Below, in pieces: positions 10,650 to 22,100 of a DNA stretch of 64,000 bases (positions are counted from its first letter, which is position 1; the number at the start of each line of letters is the position of its first letter). The notes under the pieces are model-generated. The model was not told where the DNA came from, made no database searches, and saw only the letters and a list, made by a program, of their open reading frames with translations. This DNA is from Kappaphycus alvarezii. Its lineage: Eukaryota; Rhodophyta; Florideophyceae; Gigartinales; Solieriaceae. Both the position numbers and the translations under genes were made by a program. The stretch covers positions 186,001 to 250,000 of the forward strand of contig NADL03000750.1 in the NCBI GenBank assembly GCA_002205965.3. Reading direction: 5' to 3'.

Positions 10650-11375
10650 CTAGCAAGACACCGAGAAGTAGTGGATAGACTGAGCGATAGAGATGTTCCG
10701 TAACTCTGGTGGAGATGGAGATGGTGAGGGTAGTGCGTGCCCAGAAAAATCGTTAGGAAGGAAATACGTCAATGAGAAACGGTGGGTAGCCCAAGACGAG
10801 CCGCGCGCACAAGGTCCTCCCCTTGGGCTGTGCTTCGCGCGTCGAGGCAGCTTAGGGGGGAGAGAGAGGGAATGGTGGGAATGGAAATAAAAAATCATGA
10901 ACTCATAGTTGCTGATAAGTAAATAGAGCTGCGCGAAAGTGACACATAAGAAGTCGGTCTCTCCGATGCTTCCCATTGCTAGAATATCTGGCGTTGTGCG
11001 GTGGAGGCGATGATGCAGCTCCTCGACAGTATGACGAGCAGCTCTTGCGAGATCTTTTGCGAGAAGTGACTTGCCGATTACATCGGTTGATCCTGTGGGC
11101 AAGTAGTGCATCAGGGGAAATTCTGGGGTTATTTGAATGTATGGAAGAGTTGGTCGGGTGTAACCGACGTGCTTGAGGTGAACGTCATGAAAATCGAGTG
11201 TTTCCAGGCAATTCCATCTTGGGCATTTTAATGAGGTATTACTGGTCACCCTGTAGGATATTCCGGGCCACAACCGACCATATCTTTCAAATATTGAATC
11301 ACCCCACATTCCCCCTTCTCCAGTATACTGTGCCAGGGTGAAAAGTGGCACTTGGTTGTAGTATTGCAGCCACAC
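10650..11375 (-). CDS. Unassigned ORF, 241 aa
   Basis: This is a single uninterrupted minus-strand frame, one of the longest outside the transposons. The first ~140 residues look compositionally like a real protein. The C-terminal third is rich in Ser, Pro and His and looks less convincing. No signal peptide or known motif is visible. The frame is open for a few codons upstream to a stop. It could be a lineage-specific gene, and chance cannot be excluded. Confidence 0.3.
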   Translation of the reverse strand: MWLQYYNQVPLFTLAQYTGEGGMWGDSIFERYGRLWPGISYRVTSNTSLKCPRWNCLETLDFHDVHLKHVGYTRPTLPYIQITPEFPLMHYLPTGSTDVIGKSLLAKDLARAARHTVEELHHRLHRTTPDILAMGSIGETDFLCVTFAQLYLLISNYEFMIFYFHSHHSLSLPPKLPRRAKHSPRGGPCARGSSWATHRFSLTYFLPNDFSGHALPSPSPSPPELRNISIAQSIHYFSVSC

Positions 11376-11817
11376 GGGGAATTCTCGAGGTTACCAGACT
11401 TTGCATTTAAACGATGTTGCTAGTGTTTGTTACAAAGCAGTCGCTGGGCGACATCTACATTCGCCCACATTCTTTTAGTGTTTAACAATTAGATTTTACT
11501 AGCTTCAACGTGTGTCAAACAATACAAGCTTGCACAAATCATTACAAAAGCAAAGCAGAAGTTCTCCGATATATTTTCGAGAGAAAACATATGGGAAAGT
11601 TTAATGCAACGTACTGAGTCGCGAAGTAAAAGTCTCCTTCCCCAAATGACTCGGGAGTTATGTAAATTTCGTATAGTAAAACAATCTTGATGTGGAAACT
11701 GCGGTTACGAGTTTTGGTTATGACTTAGCAGAAGTACTCGAGTATTGTCATTAAACCTGATCTTCAAGTAACTTCTTTCATGAAGGGCAGACACGCAAAT
11801 TGAATCGAAATTCCATC
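11376..11817. other. Intergenic, nothing recognised
   Basis: This is the 3' side of the secreted-protein gene. No repeats or ORFs of note were seen. Confidence 0.4.
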
Positions 11818-12765
11818 CTAAACCCTTCTATCTGTGCAAATAAAGCCAGTAACGATAAATGAAGATCTAGAAAAGCTCGATCTAGAAGAGCTCGAGGAGC
11901 ATACGCGTATTCCGCAGAATGTCGGGGCTGCTCGGCAATCCAATACTGTCTGGCTGAGACTGCTTGAGCATATCTCTGGACAACCAAGAACCGGAGTGGA
12001 TGGAGATGGAGACGCACTCGCTGTCGGAGAGGCTGACTGAGAGGGACTGGGTGATGCAGTCGCAGACGGTGAAGCAGATGAACTCGGCGTCGTTGATGGG
12101 GTCACAGTGGGCGAAGGAGACTGCGACGGAGAAACAGACATCGAGGGAGTTGCCGAGAATGATGGCGAGGCTGACACGGACGGAGCAACAGACATCGAAG
12201 GAGTTGCCGAGAATGATGGCGAGGCTGACACGGAAGGGGTGGGTGTCACAATTGGCGTCACAACAAGCTCCTCCGGTGGCCCTGGAATTGGGTTTGCAGG
12301 GTCTGTGCAAGCGAATCCTTCAACCGGTTCATTACCTTCACGACGGGGAGTCCTTACGCAAGGTTGAACCCTGCAGAATTCTGGTGCATTATCGCAATCC
12401 TCCAGAGCACGTCGAAGGCGTCGGCGACACTGGTCAGGACAAGGAAGTGGAGGGAAGATGGGCGGAAGGGATGGAGACGGGGACACCGAGGGGCTCGGTG
12501 AGGGGCTCGGAGTCGGAGACGCAGATGGTGACGGAGTGGCAGACGGTGTCGGATCCGAGGGACGCCTCACGTCAGTGCAAATAAAACCTTCGCGGAGACC
12601 TCTGCGAAAGACGGCAGTGCATGCTCGTACCCTGCAGAAGTTCGGGGCAGAATCACAGCTGTTGAGGGCCCTGTCGATTCCACGAAAGCATATCTCCGGG
12701 CAGGCGGTTTGGGCGGAGGTTGTTGTGAACAGCAAGATAGCAACGATTGGGAGTACAAACTTCAT
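11818..12765 (-). CDS. Secreted protein with three six-cysteine modules and Ser/Pro-rich linkers
   Basis: This is an intact 315-residue, intronless ORF. Residues 1-18 (MKFVLPIVAILLFTTTSA) are a classic signal peptide, with cleavage predicted before Gln19. Three modules follow, starting near residue 22, in the middle, and near the C-terminus. Each fits C-P-x2-C-x10-C-x6-C-x4-C-x(13-21)-C-T-D, with a constant AP-x-FC and a closing G-F-x-C-T-D. Six cysteines per module suggest three disulfides. The modules are joined by long Pro/Ser/Ala/Thr linkers that would be extended and probably O-glycosylated, so the protein likely acts in the cell wall or outside the cell. One linker contains an exact-length 18-residue tandem duplication (12134-12187 and 12188-12241). 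I know of no named domain with this spacing; Ser/Pro-linker secreted proteins occur in red algae. Binding targets are unknown. Confidence 0.85.
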   Translation of the reverse strand: MKFVLPIVAILLFTTTSAQTACPEICFRGIDRALNSCDSAPNFCRVRACTAVFRRGLREGFICTDVRRPSDPTPSATPSPSASPTPSPSPSPSVSPSPSLPPIFPPLPCPDQCRRRLRRALEDCDNAPEFCRVQPCVRTPRREGNEPVEGFACTDPANPIPGPPEELVVTPIVTPTPSVSASPSFSATPSMSVAPSVSASPSFSATPSMSVSPSQSPSPTVTPSTTPSSSASPSATASPSPSQSASPTASASPSPSTPVLGCPEICSSSLSQTVLDCRAAPTFCGIRVCSSSSSRSSFSRSSFIVTGFICTDRRV

Positions 12766-12852
12766 GTCGAGCAGATGGAAGAGTGAATTCGAGTGTTTAG
12801 TGAGTTGTTTGTTGATGCGGCGAGATGAGTGAGGCTGGAGCCAAGCCGAAGA

Positions 12853-12860
12853 TATATATA
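12853..12860 (-). promoter_or_regulatory. TATA box of the secreted-protein gene
   Basis: TATATATA lies on the minus strand about 90 bp upstream of the ATG at 12765. Initiation 25-35 bp downstream would give a short leader of about 55-65 bases. Confidence 0.6.
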
Positions 12861-12865
12861 GAGTT

Positions 12866-15800
12866 TTGAGGAAAAGGTTAGGTCAGAACAACGGGAAGGG
12901 TGTAGTGTAGCCACATGTAGTAGAAGCAAAAGATTCTAGCAAGCCTTTACCACTAGAATTCGAGGATTGTAACGGCAGTATTGCACATTGCTGTCGCAGA
13001 ATGCCAAATTGAGTCAATCCCGGTTGTCTCGAGTACTTGGAATAGAATCGAATAAATCCTGCAAGAATCAACTATCCAAACCTTCCCCTGCTTTTGCTTT
13101 TTCCATGGATATTATTAGGAGCTCAATGGCCATCTGTCCGATTCCAAATTTGGTGCTGTATTTTTGGAAGGTAAGGGTACTGGTATTGCGAGAATGGGAT
13201 ACACTGCGATTAAACTGCCAATTGGTGGTTGCTTCGGGAGGAAAAACTCTTAACGAAACGGGTAAAATCCTCCCGGGCGTTACTGAGTAAACTTTTGAGT
13301 TCGGTGTGCAGACAGTACAGTACAGTATTAGTATGGGTGGTAAACGTTAGAGCTGATTCAATACGTGAAGGGATCAAATATATCGTCAAAGAGTAAAACC
13401 CGTTGCCACCGGCGCAATGGAACGGTTTTCAAAGGTTGCAGGCATTCTTTTACAGCGGTACTCCGCTTTAACAGTAACCTCCAATGCCGCTTGTTTGCTG
13501 GCTGGCCTCCCTTCCACCTTCTGGTAGATTGGAATGCCATCCACAGCTTTCGACGCATTGTACGGTTTCGCAGTTGGCTTGACAATGATACGATATCTAC
13601 GCTCCGGTACAAATTTACTGGATACCAACCCACATATCCACCACAGTAAATTAACCTCCCATTTACACAAGAGTAAAACACCCAACCTTTCCATCGTGCG
13701 TGAAGGTGGGGAAGAACTTCAAAATTCAAAACATAATATTTGAGTGAGAAGGTTATGACTAATAGTTTACCATGTTTAGGATGCAGTCCTGTGTATTTAC
13801 CGCATTTACTTGTGACTGCGACCCTCACTCACGTCCTTAATGAAAGGTCTCAGTTCTCTCTATGAGAACTCACATATCCAGCCTGATGTGCAGACATGCA
13901 ATTTCATCAGGTTTCAGCTAATGCTGGGCAGTACTGTACATCCATCGAATATATCTTCTAAGAGAAAAAAACCCAACCCTTTCCCCCAAGTAAACAAACC
14001 CCCTGGCCTACAGTTGAAGAGACGTGTCGCACAGTAGGAGGGATGTGTATTACCAAACTTGAAACGTTACGGCAAATTCGATAACGTTAATGAGCTGTAT
14101 GAACTCTTATGAAGATTTTTTCAGTTTAATGCTTCTAACAGAGGCAGAATAGCCATCCAAGAGGTGCTAATGCAGCATTCTATTTAGTGAAATATCTGGT
14201 GCTGTGTTTCCGTAGATACATGTACGGACCACAGAAACCAATCGTGGACACTGCGGCAAACGAGGATTTTGGAGGAGCGTAATTGAAATATGGCGGAGGA
14301 AACTGGGGACGGTACCAGTGATTTGTACAGTAATATTACGTATCACTGTAGACATATTAATTATGTGCCATGAATGCTTTCAGCCAATGAGGGAAGGGCA
14401 TTACATTGGGCATCCGTGTGAGAATCCAGAAGCTACTGCACTGTACAAGATGTTCTGTACTATACTGTAGGTAGGTTTCATGGGAACGATCAATTCATAA
14501 GAGGAGCAGGGGGGTTCATTTACTGTAACAAAAAAAGCTGGCTCATACCTTGTCAAATTTGAATGGTATTGTGCATGTGCGTGAATTATTGCGGCAGGCG
14601 ATGATGGCGCTTCACTCTACCCTCGAGTAGGGGAGAGGCCACCAAATCTGGTGGCTGTCGAGGCACCGCCTACACTATATGATTATACTCAACGCCTACC
14701 TTCGAGACCACTCCAGTACGCAGCCCTCCGAGCTCTCACAGTAAACACAACCGTGTGTTTCTTCATGTGAACTTTTACCGATCACGATTAATGCAAGGCA
14801 TGACTCATGAGTAAGAAAACGCATCATTTCTCATTGAAACTGTTCGCAATGCACAATACCAAGCCCTCTCGCGTCCAAGGTTGTTTTCACACCTGGAAAT
14901 GCGTGTACTAAGCAGTCTATCAGGCCTCGACTACAGCCACTAGTTTAGCAAAGGATTGTTTTTCTCGTTACGCTGAAGACGTATTCAGTATATTCCTGCA
15001 TAGAATCAATGTAGTATTCTGCGATGCTATTAGCGAAAGCGACGAATCTGATGCAGAATTTATATTTAGAGAAGGGCAAACTAGAGGTGCTCGACTATGC
15101 ACGCCGCTGACAACCCAAATTCAGTTAGTTCCTGATAACACCGCAGTTTAGTATGTGCTAACCTAGAAACCAGTTGAAACGAAGAAGCATGAATGCTTGT
15201 GTAGCTGCGCTGAAAATTTCGACAGTTTTCCTCAAGTATTCACTGGTACCAATCTCTTTGAACACAGCACTTGTAGTCTGGTGTTCTTTGCCCTGGCCGA
15301 ATGGAAAGGAAACTTTATCCATAACCGACTCTGCGCCACTCTTCTAAAATTCTGATTAGGTTTTATCCCCTCTCAGTTTTCTGAATTGGCTCCTTTCTTT
15401 ATATGCTTAAGTTGAAGTTCTGTAGAGAATGTTCTTCCGCGAGAGGGGCGGTTTGGTTGCATAACGGGTAATGAGCGCAGCCAGTTACAGGGGGAAAGGT
15501 TTGGGTGTTCTACTATTGGAAGATATGTCCGATCTATCCCATTGTTTTCCAGACAACCGCAATCGACTCGAAAAAGTATGGCGACACAGTAATAGGGGAG
15601 GAACTTCGCTTCCTAAAGGGCTACCTTCAGGCCAGTTACAGTACTTCTCCATAAAGTCAAAGCAATTAAAAAGACTTTCAGCGAAGTAAGTGAGTCCCTG
15701 CAGAGTCCCTCATTCACCTCTACCATGCGTGTTAAGATAACATTCACCCTGTCGAAAAATCAAAAGGTGTCTGCTAGTGGATAAACGTCACTGTTCGTAA

Positions 15801-16080
15801 AACCATTTCAGAGCAATGAAATCCATGCATTTGTTAAGCACTAGTGTAGCCAAAGCCAACAAATATCACTGTAGTTTACTTCCTGGTAGGGGCAGTGGCA
15901 TCTGTTCCTGACATAACATTTAACGCACACTTATAAAACAAAATAATTGGGGGGAATGATGCGGTAGTTCTCTTCGTCGTCTGACACTTCTAGCGCGGGG
16001 AATCTAAACGGAGTTTGGAGAGAAGGAAAGGAGAAAACAGAAACCGGTCTGCGCCTCCGCGATCCTGTGACTACATCGAC
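12866..16080. other. Region without a supported gene, containing repeat fragments
   Basis: A 156-codon minus-strand opening (13358-13828) overlaps other openings and has no recognised similarity. Partial minus-strand R80 fragments lie at 13665-13692 and 13937-13987. Position 14513-14565 is a diverged copy of 17081-17132. Position 14598-14672 has small hairpins (CCACCAAATCTGGTGG) that do not fold as a tRNA. Confidence 0.4.
15490..15568 (+). repeat. R80 dispersed repeat, copy 2
   Basis: This is a plus-strand copy with strong conservation of TTGGAAGATATGTCCGAT and CCAGACAACCGCAATCGACT. It is flanked by unrelated DNA, unlike the other copies. Confidence 0.7.
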
Positions 16081-16097
16081 GGGTCAAGGCAGGCGAT

Positions 16098-17087
16098 GTG
16101 GTGGTAAATCTTTATGGGTTCTACAGTGTTGCACAGAAGCGTGCGGAGGGTATTCATATATTAACTACGAATGCGAGCGGCGGGTAGAAACCTGTCGCGC
16201 CTGCATTATTTGGAGTCTAAACGCAAAACGGGTAACGAAGTCGCGGAGCTCCTGTTGAGGGGAGGAACCGCGACGGGAAGCAGCGAAGGAAGCAAGGAAG
16301 CGGAAAAACCCTTGCTGTCGTCGCCCAAGGCGCCATAGATATCAATCTCGACGGGGGAGAGGAGGATGTCGGTTTGGTTGCAGCAAGTGCCGTAATGACG
16401 ATGTTTCTCGCGGTATGCGAGTGTTGCGGCAGCGCCTGCTGTAACCGTCCTTGGCGAAATGTGGCGGCGTGCGGAGGGGTGGGCAACAGTAACGTCGACG
16501 GCGATATCAGTACCGTGAAGCCCGTATGCAGCGGGTATGTAAATGTCCATTCGTAGCGCGGAGGACCCCGAATGCCCAGATGAGTTGGTAACCTGGTAGA
16601 GGAGCGGATGCTCGAGTAGGGCGACGATCCCAGCTTCCTTGCAGTAACGGGCAAGAACGTTGCGGAGGATGTGATGACGACGAGTCATTCCGCCTTTGTA
16701 TTTGCGTGTCAACGCCTGTTGACCACTTGGATCTAAGACGGGTGCGATGTCGGCCGAGCGCCGGAAGCAGACCGGGCAGCGAGTAGACCCAGGGAATAGC
16801 GCGATGCCGGGACGGTGAGCAACTTTCCACCTAGAAGAGGATATGTACGTACCGCCGTGGGGGTGAGGAAGCGAAGAGAAAACAGATGAGGCAGAGGATG
16901 TGCGCACGGGGAGGAGCCGTGCTCGGTCGTAGGTTTTCGCGGACGAGAACAACCTATCGGACTTCGATAGCATGAGTTCCGTTGTGATCGCAGAATGGAG
17001 CCTTTCGTCGGGGACCGGCGATGAACAACGCTCGAAAAGGGCCGTAGCTAAATGGGAAACTAAAGAGGAGAGAATAGGAGGACTCAT
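16098..17087 (-). mobile_element. Non-LTR retrotransposon fragment, C-terminal zinc/endonuclease region
   Basis: The intact frame 16206-17087 (293 codons) matches the C-terminal part of non-LTR retrotransposon ORFs that carry a restriction-like endonuclease. It has a DRARLLPVRT segment (residues 54-63), then CPVC (C104, C107), then a TRRHHILRNVLARYC block (137-149), then an R-M-D (179-181) ... D194 ... D198-V-T endonuclease core, then IDIYGALGDD. The expected third and fourth zinc ligands appear changed (Gln124, Arg128). The reverse transcriptase part is absent, so the copy is 5'-truncated. Its 3' end is the shared terminus AAAGATTTACCAC on the minus strand. Such a protein would nick target DNA and reverse-transcribe at the nick; this copy cannot act alone. 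Confidence 0.75.
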
Positions 17088-17154
17088 TTACTGTCTGAAA
17101 TATGCTGGCTGATACCTAATCAAATTATTAGACACTCAGCGCAAGCTATGTTGT

Positions 17155-17439
17155 CTCATACGGCATGCCTCCTCGGCCTCTCCCCCGTCGGGATTGATAT
17201 TTATGGCGCCTTGGGCGACGACGACAAGGGTTTTTTCCGCTTCCTTGCTTCCTTCGCTGCTTCCCGTCGCGGTTCCTCCCCTCAACAGGAGCTCCGCGAC
17301 TTCGTTACCCGTTTTGCGTTTAGACTCCAAATAATGCAGGCGCGACAGGTTTCTACCCGCCGCTCGCATCCGTAGTTAATTTATGAATACCCTCCGCACG
17401 CTTCTGTGCAACATTGTAGAACCCATAAAGATTTACCAC
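17155..17439 (+). mobile_element. Second LINE tail, inverted relative to the first
   Basis: This is a plus-strand copy of the last ~285 bp of the same LINE, including the SPVGIDIYGALGDDDKGFF coding segment and the 3' terminus AAAGATTTACCAC. It is about 90% identical by eye to 16098-16380 in reverse complement and to 37443-37720. It lies head to head with the first copy, separated by about 70 bp. Confidence 0.8.
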
Positions 17440-18391
17440 TAAATTTAGCCTTTTGCCTATACAGAGGCCCGCTAATTCAGTCGTCACAACCCCACAAGTC
17501 TTTTCAGTCAATAGCTATCTCTGCGTCACCACAAGCCACACCATCGCAGAGTCCTGAGCACCAGGGCAGCGCAAACCCGAGTCTGATATTGGGGCGACTG
17601 GTGCAACTGAAGCGCGGATAATTTTGATATCGCTTTCGTTGAACAAATTCTCCTTCAACGACATGTGGCATTGATAGTTACATCTAAAGTGGGGAAATTT
17701 TTGGGTGCTTTTACTGTTGGAAGATATATTCCATCTATACTAAAGTTTTCCGGACAACCACAATCGACTATAAAAGGTGCGCCGAAGAAGAAATGGGGGA
17801 GGAACTACGCTCATTAAAGCCGCCTGTTTGTTTACTGGGCTACCAACTACTTTGTAATTGGTAGAGATGTTCGGTTGTTCACACTGAAGATCCTGAAACA
17901 TGGTTTGAACACAATTTCATAGGACTCCCAACCTTCGCACCACTCACAGTAAACAAAACACCCAAACCCACTTTCGGAAGTACTCTGGCTCTTTCATATC
18001 GAGGAATGAGCAAATCTAGCCTCCTCGCCAACTTGCATAATGCACACGCCGAAAGCAATGGAAAAGCTATGCGTTTAATCCGCAATACTTGAAAGACATA
18101 GTAGCTCCTTCCTGCCCCAATCTCTATTAACTTTGATTGCAACAAATGGCCTTCTCCCTATTGGCAGAGGTGACGCGCTAGGCCATGAACAGAGCAAAGA
18201 TTAATATTTAAAGAATATGCCTGCGAAAATTGAGCCCACAGTTTATAATTAGTGTGAATCCTAAAACAGCGCAAGGTCTTGTGTTACAATCGCAGTATTA
18301 TGAACGACCTCTTAATATTTGTAAGAAAATACCAGACACAAAAAATCTATCTGAAATGGTGCATTAGCGGTTGCAAATATGATTCATAAGT
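17440..18391. other. No supported gene; R80 fragments
   Basis: An R80 copy lies at 17691-17770 and an inverted partial piece at about 17950-17978. The remaining openings (such as 17879-18145 minus) are unassigned. Confidence 0.4.
17691..17770 (+). repeat. R80 dispersed repeat, copy 3
   Basis: This is a plus-strand copy, more diverged than copies 2 and 4, with GTTGGAAGATATATTCCATC and GGACAACCACAATCGACT conserved. An inverted partial copy lies about 180 bp to the right. Confidence 0.65.
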
Positions 18392-18483
18392 GTAGGGACT
18401 ACGCTTACATCAAATACTAGAATGGACAAAATCGCCTAGTGTGCGAACAAGCACACAGCGCATTTTATCCATCGGTTCCAACA
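18392..18483 (+). repeat. 92-bp direct repeat, left copy
   Basis: This matches 18753-18844 at most positions: both begin TGTAG(G/A)GACTACGC or similar and end CGGTTCCAACA. The pair just precedes a copia gag relic, so it may be the end of an LTR or leader. Confidence 0.7.
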
Positions 18484-18752
18484 GGTTATGGGTCACTGTG
18501 CAAACCGAGCTCAGTCCTCACTCAACCGCAAGATCAACGAAAACTTTCCAACTAAAGCATTTTAACGAATCCAGGTTTCCAGTGCAAAACCTCTCGAAAG
18601 CCACCCGCCGCCTCTTGAACAGCCACTTGTCTGCACCAGAATTCACTGCTGAGTAACTCGTTCAGAAGATTACCAGGAGCACCCGGAGACTGTAGAGACT
18701 ACTCTTAACAAATGTTCTTATCTGCTCGCCTTATTTTCCTCACTCCTGTAAT

Positions 18753-18844
18753 GTAGAGACCACGCTTACATTAAATACTAGAATGGACAAAATTGCCTAG
18801 TGTTTGAATAAGCTCACAGCGCATTTTGTCTATCGGTTCCAACA
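18753..18844 (+). repeat. 92-bp direct repeat, right copy
   Basis: This is the partner of 18392-18483 at an offset of 361 bp. It lies about 45 bp upstream of the copia gag relic. No full LTR pair could be drawn. Confidence 0.7.
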
Positions 18845-18884
18845 ATAAGGTAGATCCTCCATCATCAATATCGGATGCATTCCG

Positions 18885-19148
18885 AAAATTTTGGATTTAT
18901 TGCAAACCACTGGTGGTGATAATGAGTCCTTCAATAATTTTGAATCAAGATTTGATGCTGTAATTGCACTATTTCATTCTTCTACAGGTACCCTGAAAAT
19001 ATCTGAAGCACTATTATCCATTGTACTCCTCTGCAATTCCAAAATTGATTCAAACCAGCGAGTACCTAAGTTAGTTACTGCTTCTCTGAAGCAAGAAATG
19101 GAAGCATATATACGGAAAGGGAAAATTCTAAAGTTAATCAAATACTAG
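18885..19148 (+). pseudogene. Ty1/copia Gag fragment
   Basis: The ORF contains FNNFESRFDAVIALFHSS followed by SEALLSIVLLCNSKI and is terminated after about 85 codons. The pattern resembles the UBN2-type helical Gag of copia elements. No protease, integrase or RT follows, so it is an isolated relic. Confidence 0.45.
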
Positions 19149-22100
19149 AAAATATTATCTATTATTCGTACATTTGACAATCCAGAAAAACAAAACTCAA
19201 AGTTCGTAAAAATTCAAACAAATATATTTTTTAACTCAATAAATTATTTCAGTCCGACAAAGGGAACTCTGGAAAAAATTTAAACATAAACTAGCTCCTG
19301 AAAAATTCTCTATACTCAATGCAAAAACAAGATGTGATTGATGTACAGCAACTGGGCATTGGGCTTACGAAAATGGTAAATGAAAAGGACTTGAAAATTA
19401 CAGCGGAGGTTGAAAATCGAAAATGGGGAACGCGGGAATACATTTTTTCTTGAGCATCTACCTATTGAACTCGGAAAAACTCGATTCTGCCTGAAAATGT
19501 AATTCAGGATCCATAGCGCGAAAATTAAATAATTTATGTTCATGAAATTGAATTACTACCTGGACCAGAATTGGGATAATTTGTGCAAAATATCTTGATT
19601 CTTTCCATATGTGTCTCGGGTCTAAAGAGTCATTTCTTCAAAAGTCATCTGAACCTCCAACTCATATTGTTCGAAATGCTAGGTCTCAGAAATGCCTCGT
19701 GACTCAAATATATTATTCATTCATGTTTTACACAAAATGAAAGTTTTGAGTGATGGAAAATATTATTGAAAAGCTCAGATTGCTCCACATGAAAGTACGA
19801 CAGAGCAAAAAATAAGAACAGACTCAGAATCTTGTTCCCTATGAAACTCGAAATTCATTTATCGATTCATACAATTTTTAAATTGATTTTACCAAGTTTT
19901 AATGCCAAATGTGCATTGTCAGCAAAATTATGATCTGTATGACTGCCTACCCGTAAAATAATGTAAATTGATTGCTGAGTATGAAATATGTCAGTGCAAA
20001 TTATTGAAATGTACATGATTTTTTGGCCGCAGAGTTTTGTCATTTCGGTGTACAATTCAGAGCCTTAGAGTGGAACCCATCCCCGTCGGCATGAAAAATC
20101 TGGTTCCGTTTATGCATATAAGTACGACCGCACCAGTTGCAACACTCAACGTTCTAGCGGGACACGCTGAGGTTTATGGTTTCACTTTTCGATTGAAGTA
20201 GCTGAATCTTTCCGCCGTTCGTTCAGATCGGATCCTACCTCTTATTCTTTCTCTTCCTCTACGCTACCGTTCTTTTATCGCACCACATCATATTTAAACG
20301 ACACCTCACTATGCGTTGATTGTAGAATACACGTATCTTGTATGTTCTGTATTGTAGCATACGATATATTTATCCTAGTCTAGAGTACATATAGTCCTAT
20401 GTTGGTAGACATTTTTTTAACTAGTTTGGGACATCGAACTATCTCCACTTATCATCAATTATTAAAATTGGTTTTCTATTCATGTTTTTATTTGCGCAAA
20501 TTCAGGTAATTATTTATTATTCAAGTTAGAACTATTCCTCCCTGAATAGACATACCTCACCATTCTAAAACGTACAATATTTGCACGACAATATATTTCC
20601 TCAAATGTTTTTTCTAACGCTACAGTATAGCTAAACAGAATCGTATCTACTTTTCAGTGGCTATTCACGGATAAATTATTTCCTAGCTCTACAGGAGATT
20701 CTTTGGCATAACGAAACTAGCCTTTCTTTGATTGCAACTTTGGTATCTGTCGCAGTACATGAACTCCACCTCTCCCTCCTTTGATGAAGTTCCTCAAGTA
20801 TAGTATATCCTTGTCTGAGTACTGTTTATTGAAACAGTCAACATCAGTAGTTCCTCTACATTTACAAATTCAATGACACAGTCCCACGAATTTTTTTATC
20901 AGATTACAATCCGAACGTCACCAGCAGCAATAACTTAACACTGGTTTTCGTACTTCTCGAACGCATAAAACCAATGTCATGGAAGAAATTGTAACAATAT
21001 CTCCTATTTCACAAAGATCCCTTAATTGTCAAAAGTGTGGAGCCTTTCACAAATCCATGGTGAATATTCTCCATTATCCTCTGGTCAATAGTAGCGGAAT
21101 TGAGTCTCAATTTCAATTCTCAATATAAATATGTACTCACGGCATAAAAAACCTTTAATTGCAATCAGTTACGTCAAAAGATGCTCAAGATCATCCGTCT
21201 CTCCCGTTACTTCAACCTAAATTTGATACAAAAAACGGAATTCTGGTCCAGTGTTGTCCCCTAAACGTAACTGTCATTGAGAAGGGGAATCTTTAGGGGT
21301 GAAAGAACAGGCACTGAGTTTTGCATAATTGTTATAAATAAAACACTACTCATGTAATTGGCGGGTGCTCACTTGGCCGGCTTGCATTCTTAGAGAAGTA
21401 ACGAGAAACGAAAAAAACGTAACCTGCAGCGCAGTAGGAGGGGTATCATTTTCGGCGACTGGCTGCTATAGAAGCGAGGATGCGGAAAAACTTAGATCTG
21501 CCCTCTCCAAAACGCAACATAGCTACCAATTCAGACTGGAAGCAACAAGGTTGCTTTGCCGACATAATAATAGCCGTAGAGCGAAAGCTTCATCAATCAA
21601 ATTTCTGACGTCGACAACCGCTCTGAAGTCTTCAGTCTCACCGCCACTTATTCCCAAGCTAGTCCCCTTAGAAGCGGGCACTTACATTGAGACTTTGATG
21701 AACTCAATATAGACTTCTACAAAAGGCCTTTAGATATCATTATTGTTGATACAGGGATCTAACCCGGCCCATGTGGATTTTTGAATATATTTACTACTGA
21801 AAAGGGAGTTGTAAGGTTGGAAAAACTTTTAAAATTTCAAAACTCGGAGCAAGGAAATTTGGACTTCTTGCCAGATTTTCAAATTTTTCATCTGCTTTGA
21901 CGAAACGCCGTTTTAGTTGGATTCTTGTTGCCTCATTTAAGCCTTTTCACTTTCGGAACAACTTACATTCCATTTCAGGAAGTCAATGAGTAAATTAAGT
22001 GCTTCAGAAGGTCAACGTGAGATCTGAGGAGGCCAAAATCATAGGATGAATTGTCAATGAGTTTCCCTGCAAAATTTAGATGATAGTTGTACGATACGTG

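Noticed and set aside
11964-12584. Long plus-strand ORFs across the 12-kb locus
   Set aside because: They are the antisense of the Ser/Pro-rich repeats. The minus-strand frame has a signal peptide, ordered cysteine modules and a TATA box.
13358-13828. 156-codon minus-strand ORF as a gene
   Set aside because: Several frames are open at once, R80 fragments overlap it, and no domain is recognised.
14598-14672. Hairpin-rich segment as a tRNA
   Set aside because: The small stems do not assemble into a cloverleaf with a recognisable anticodon arm and T-loop.
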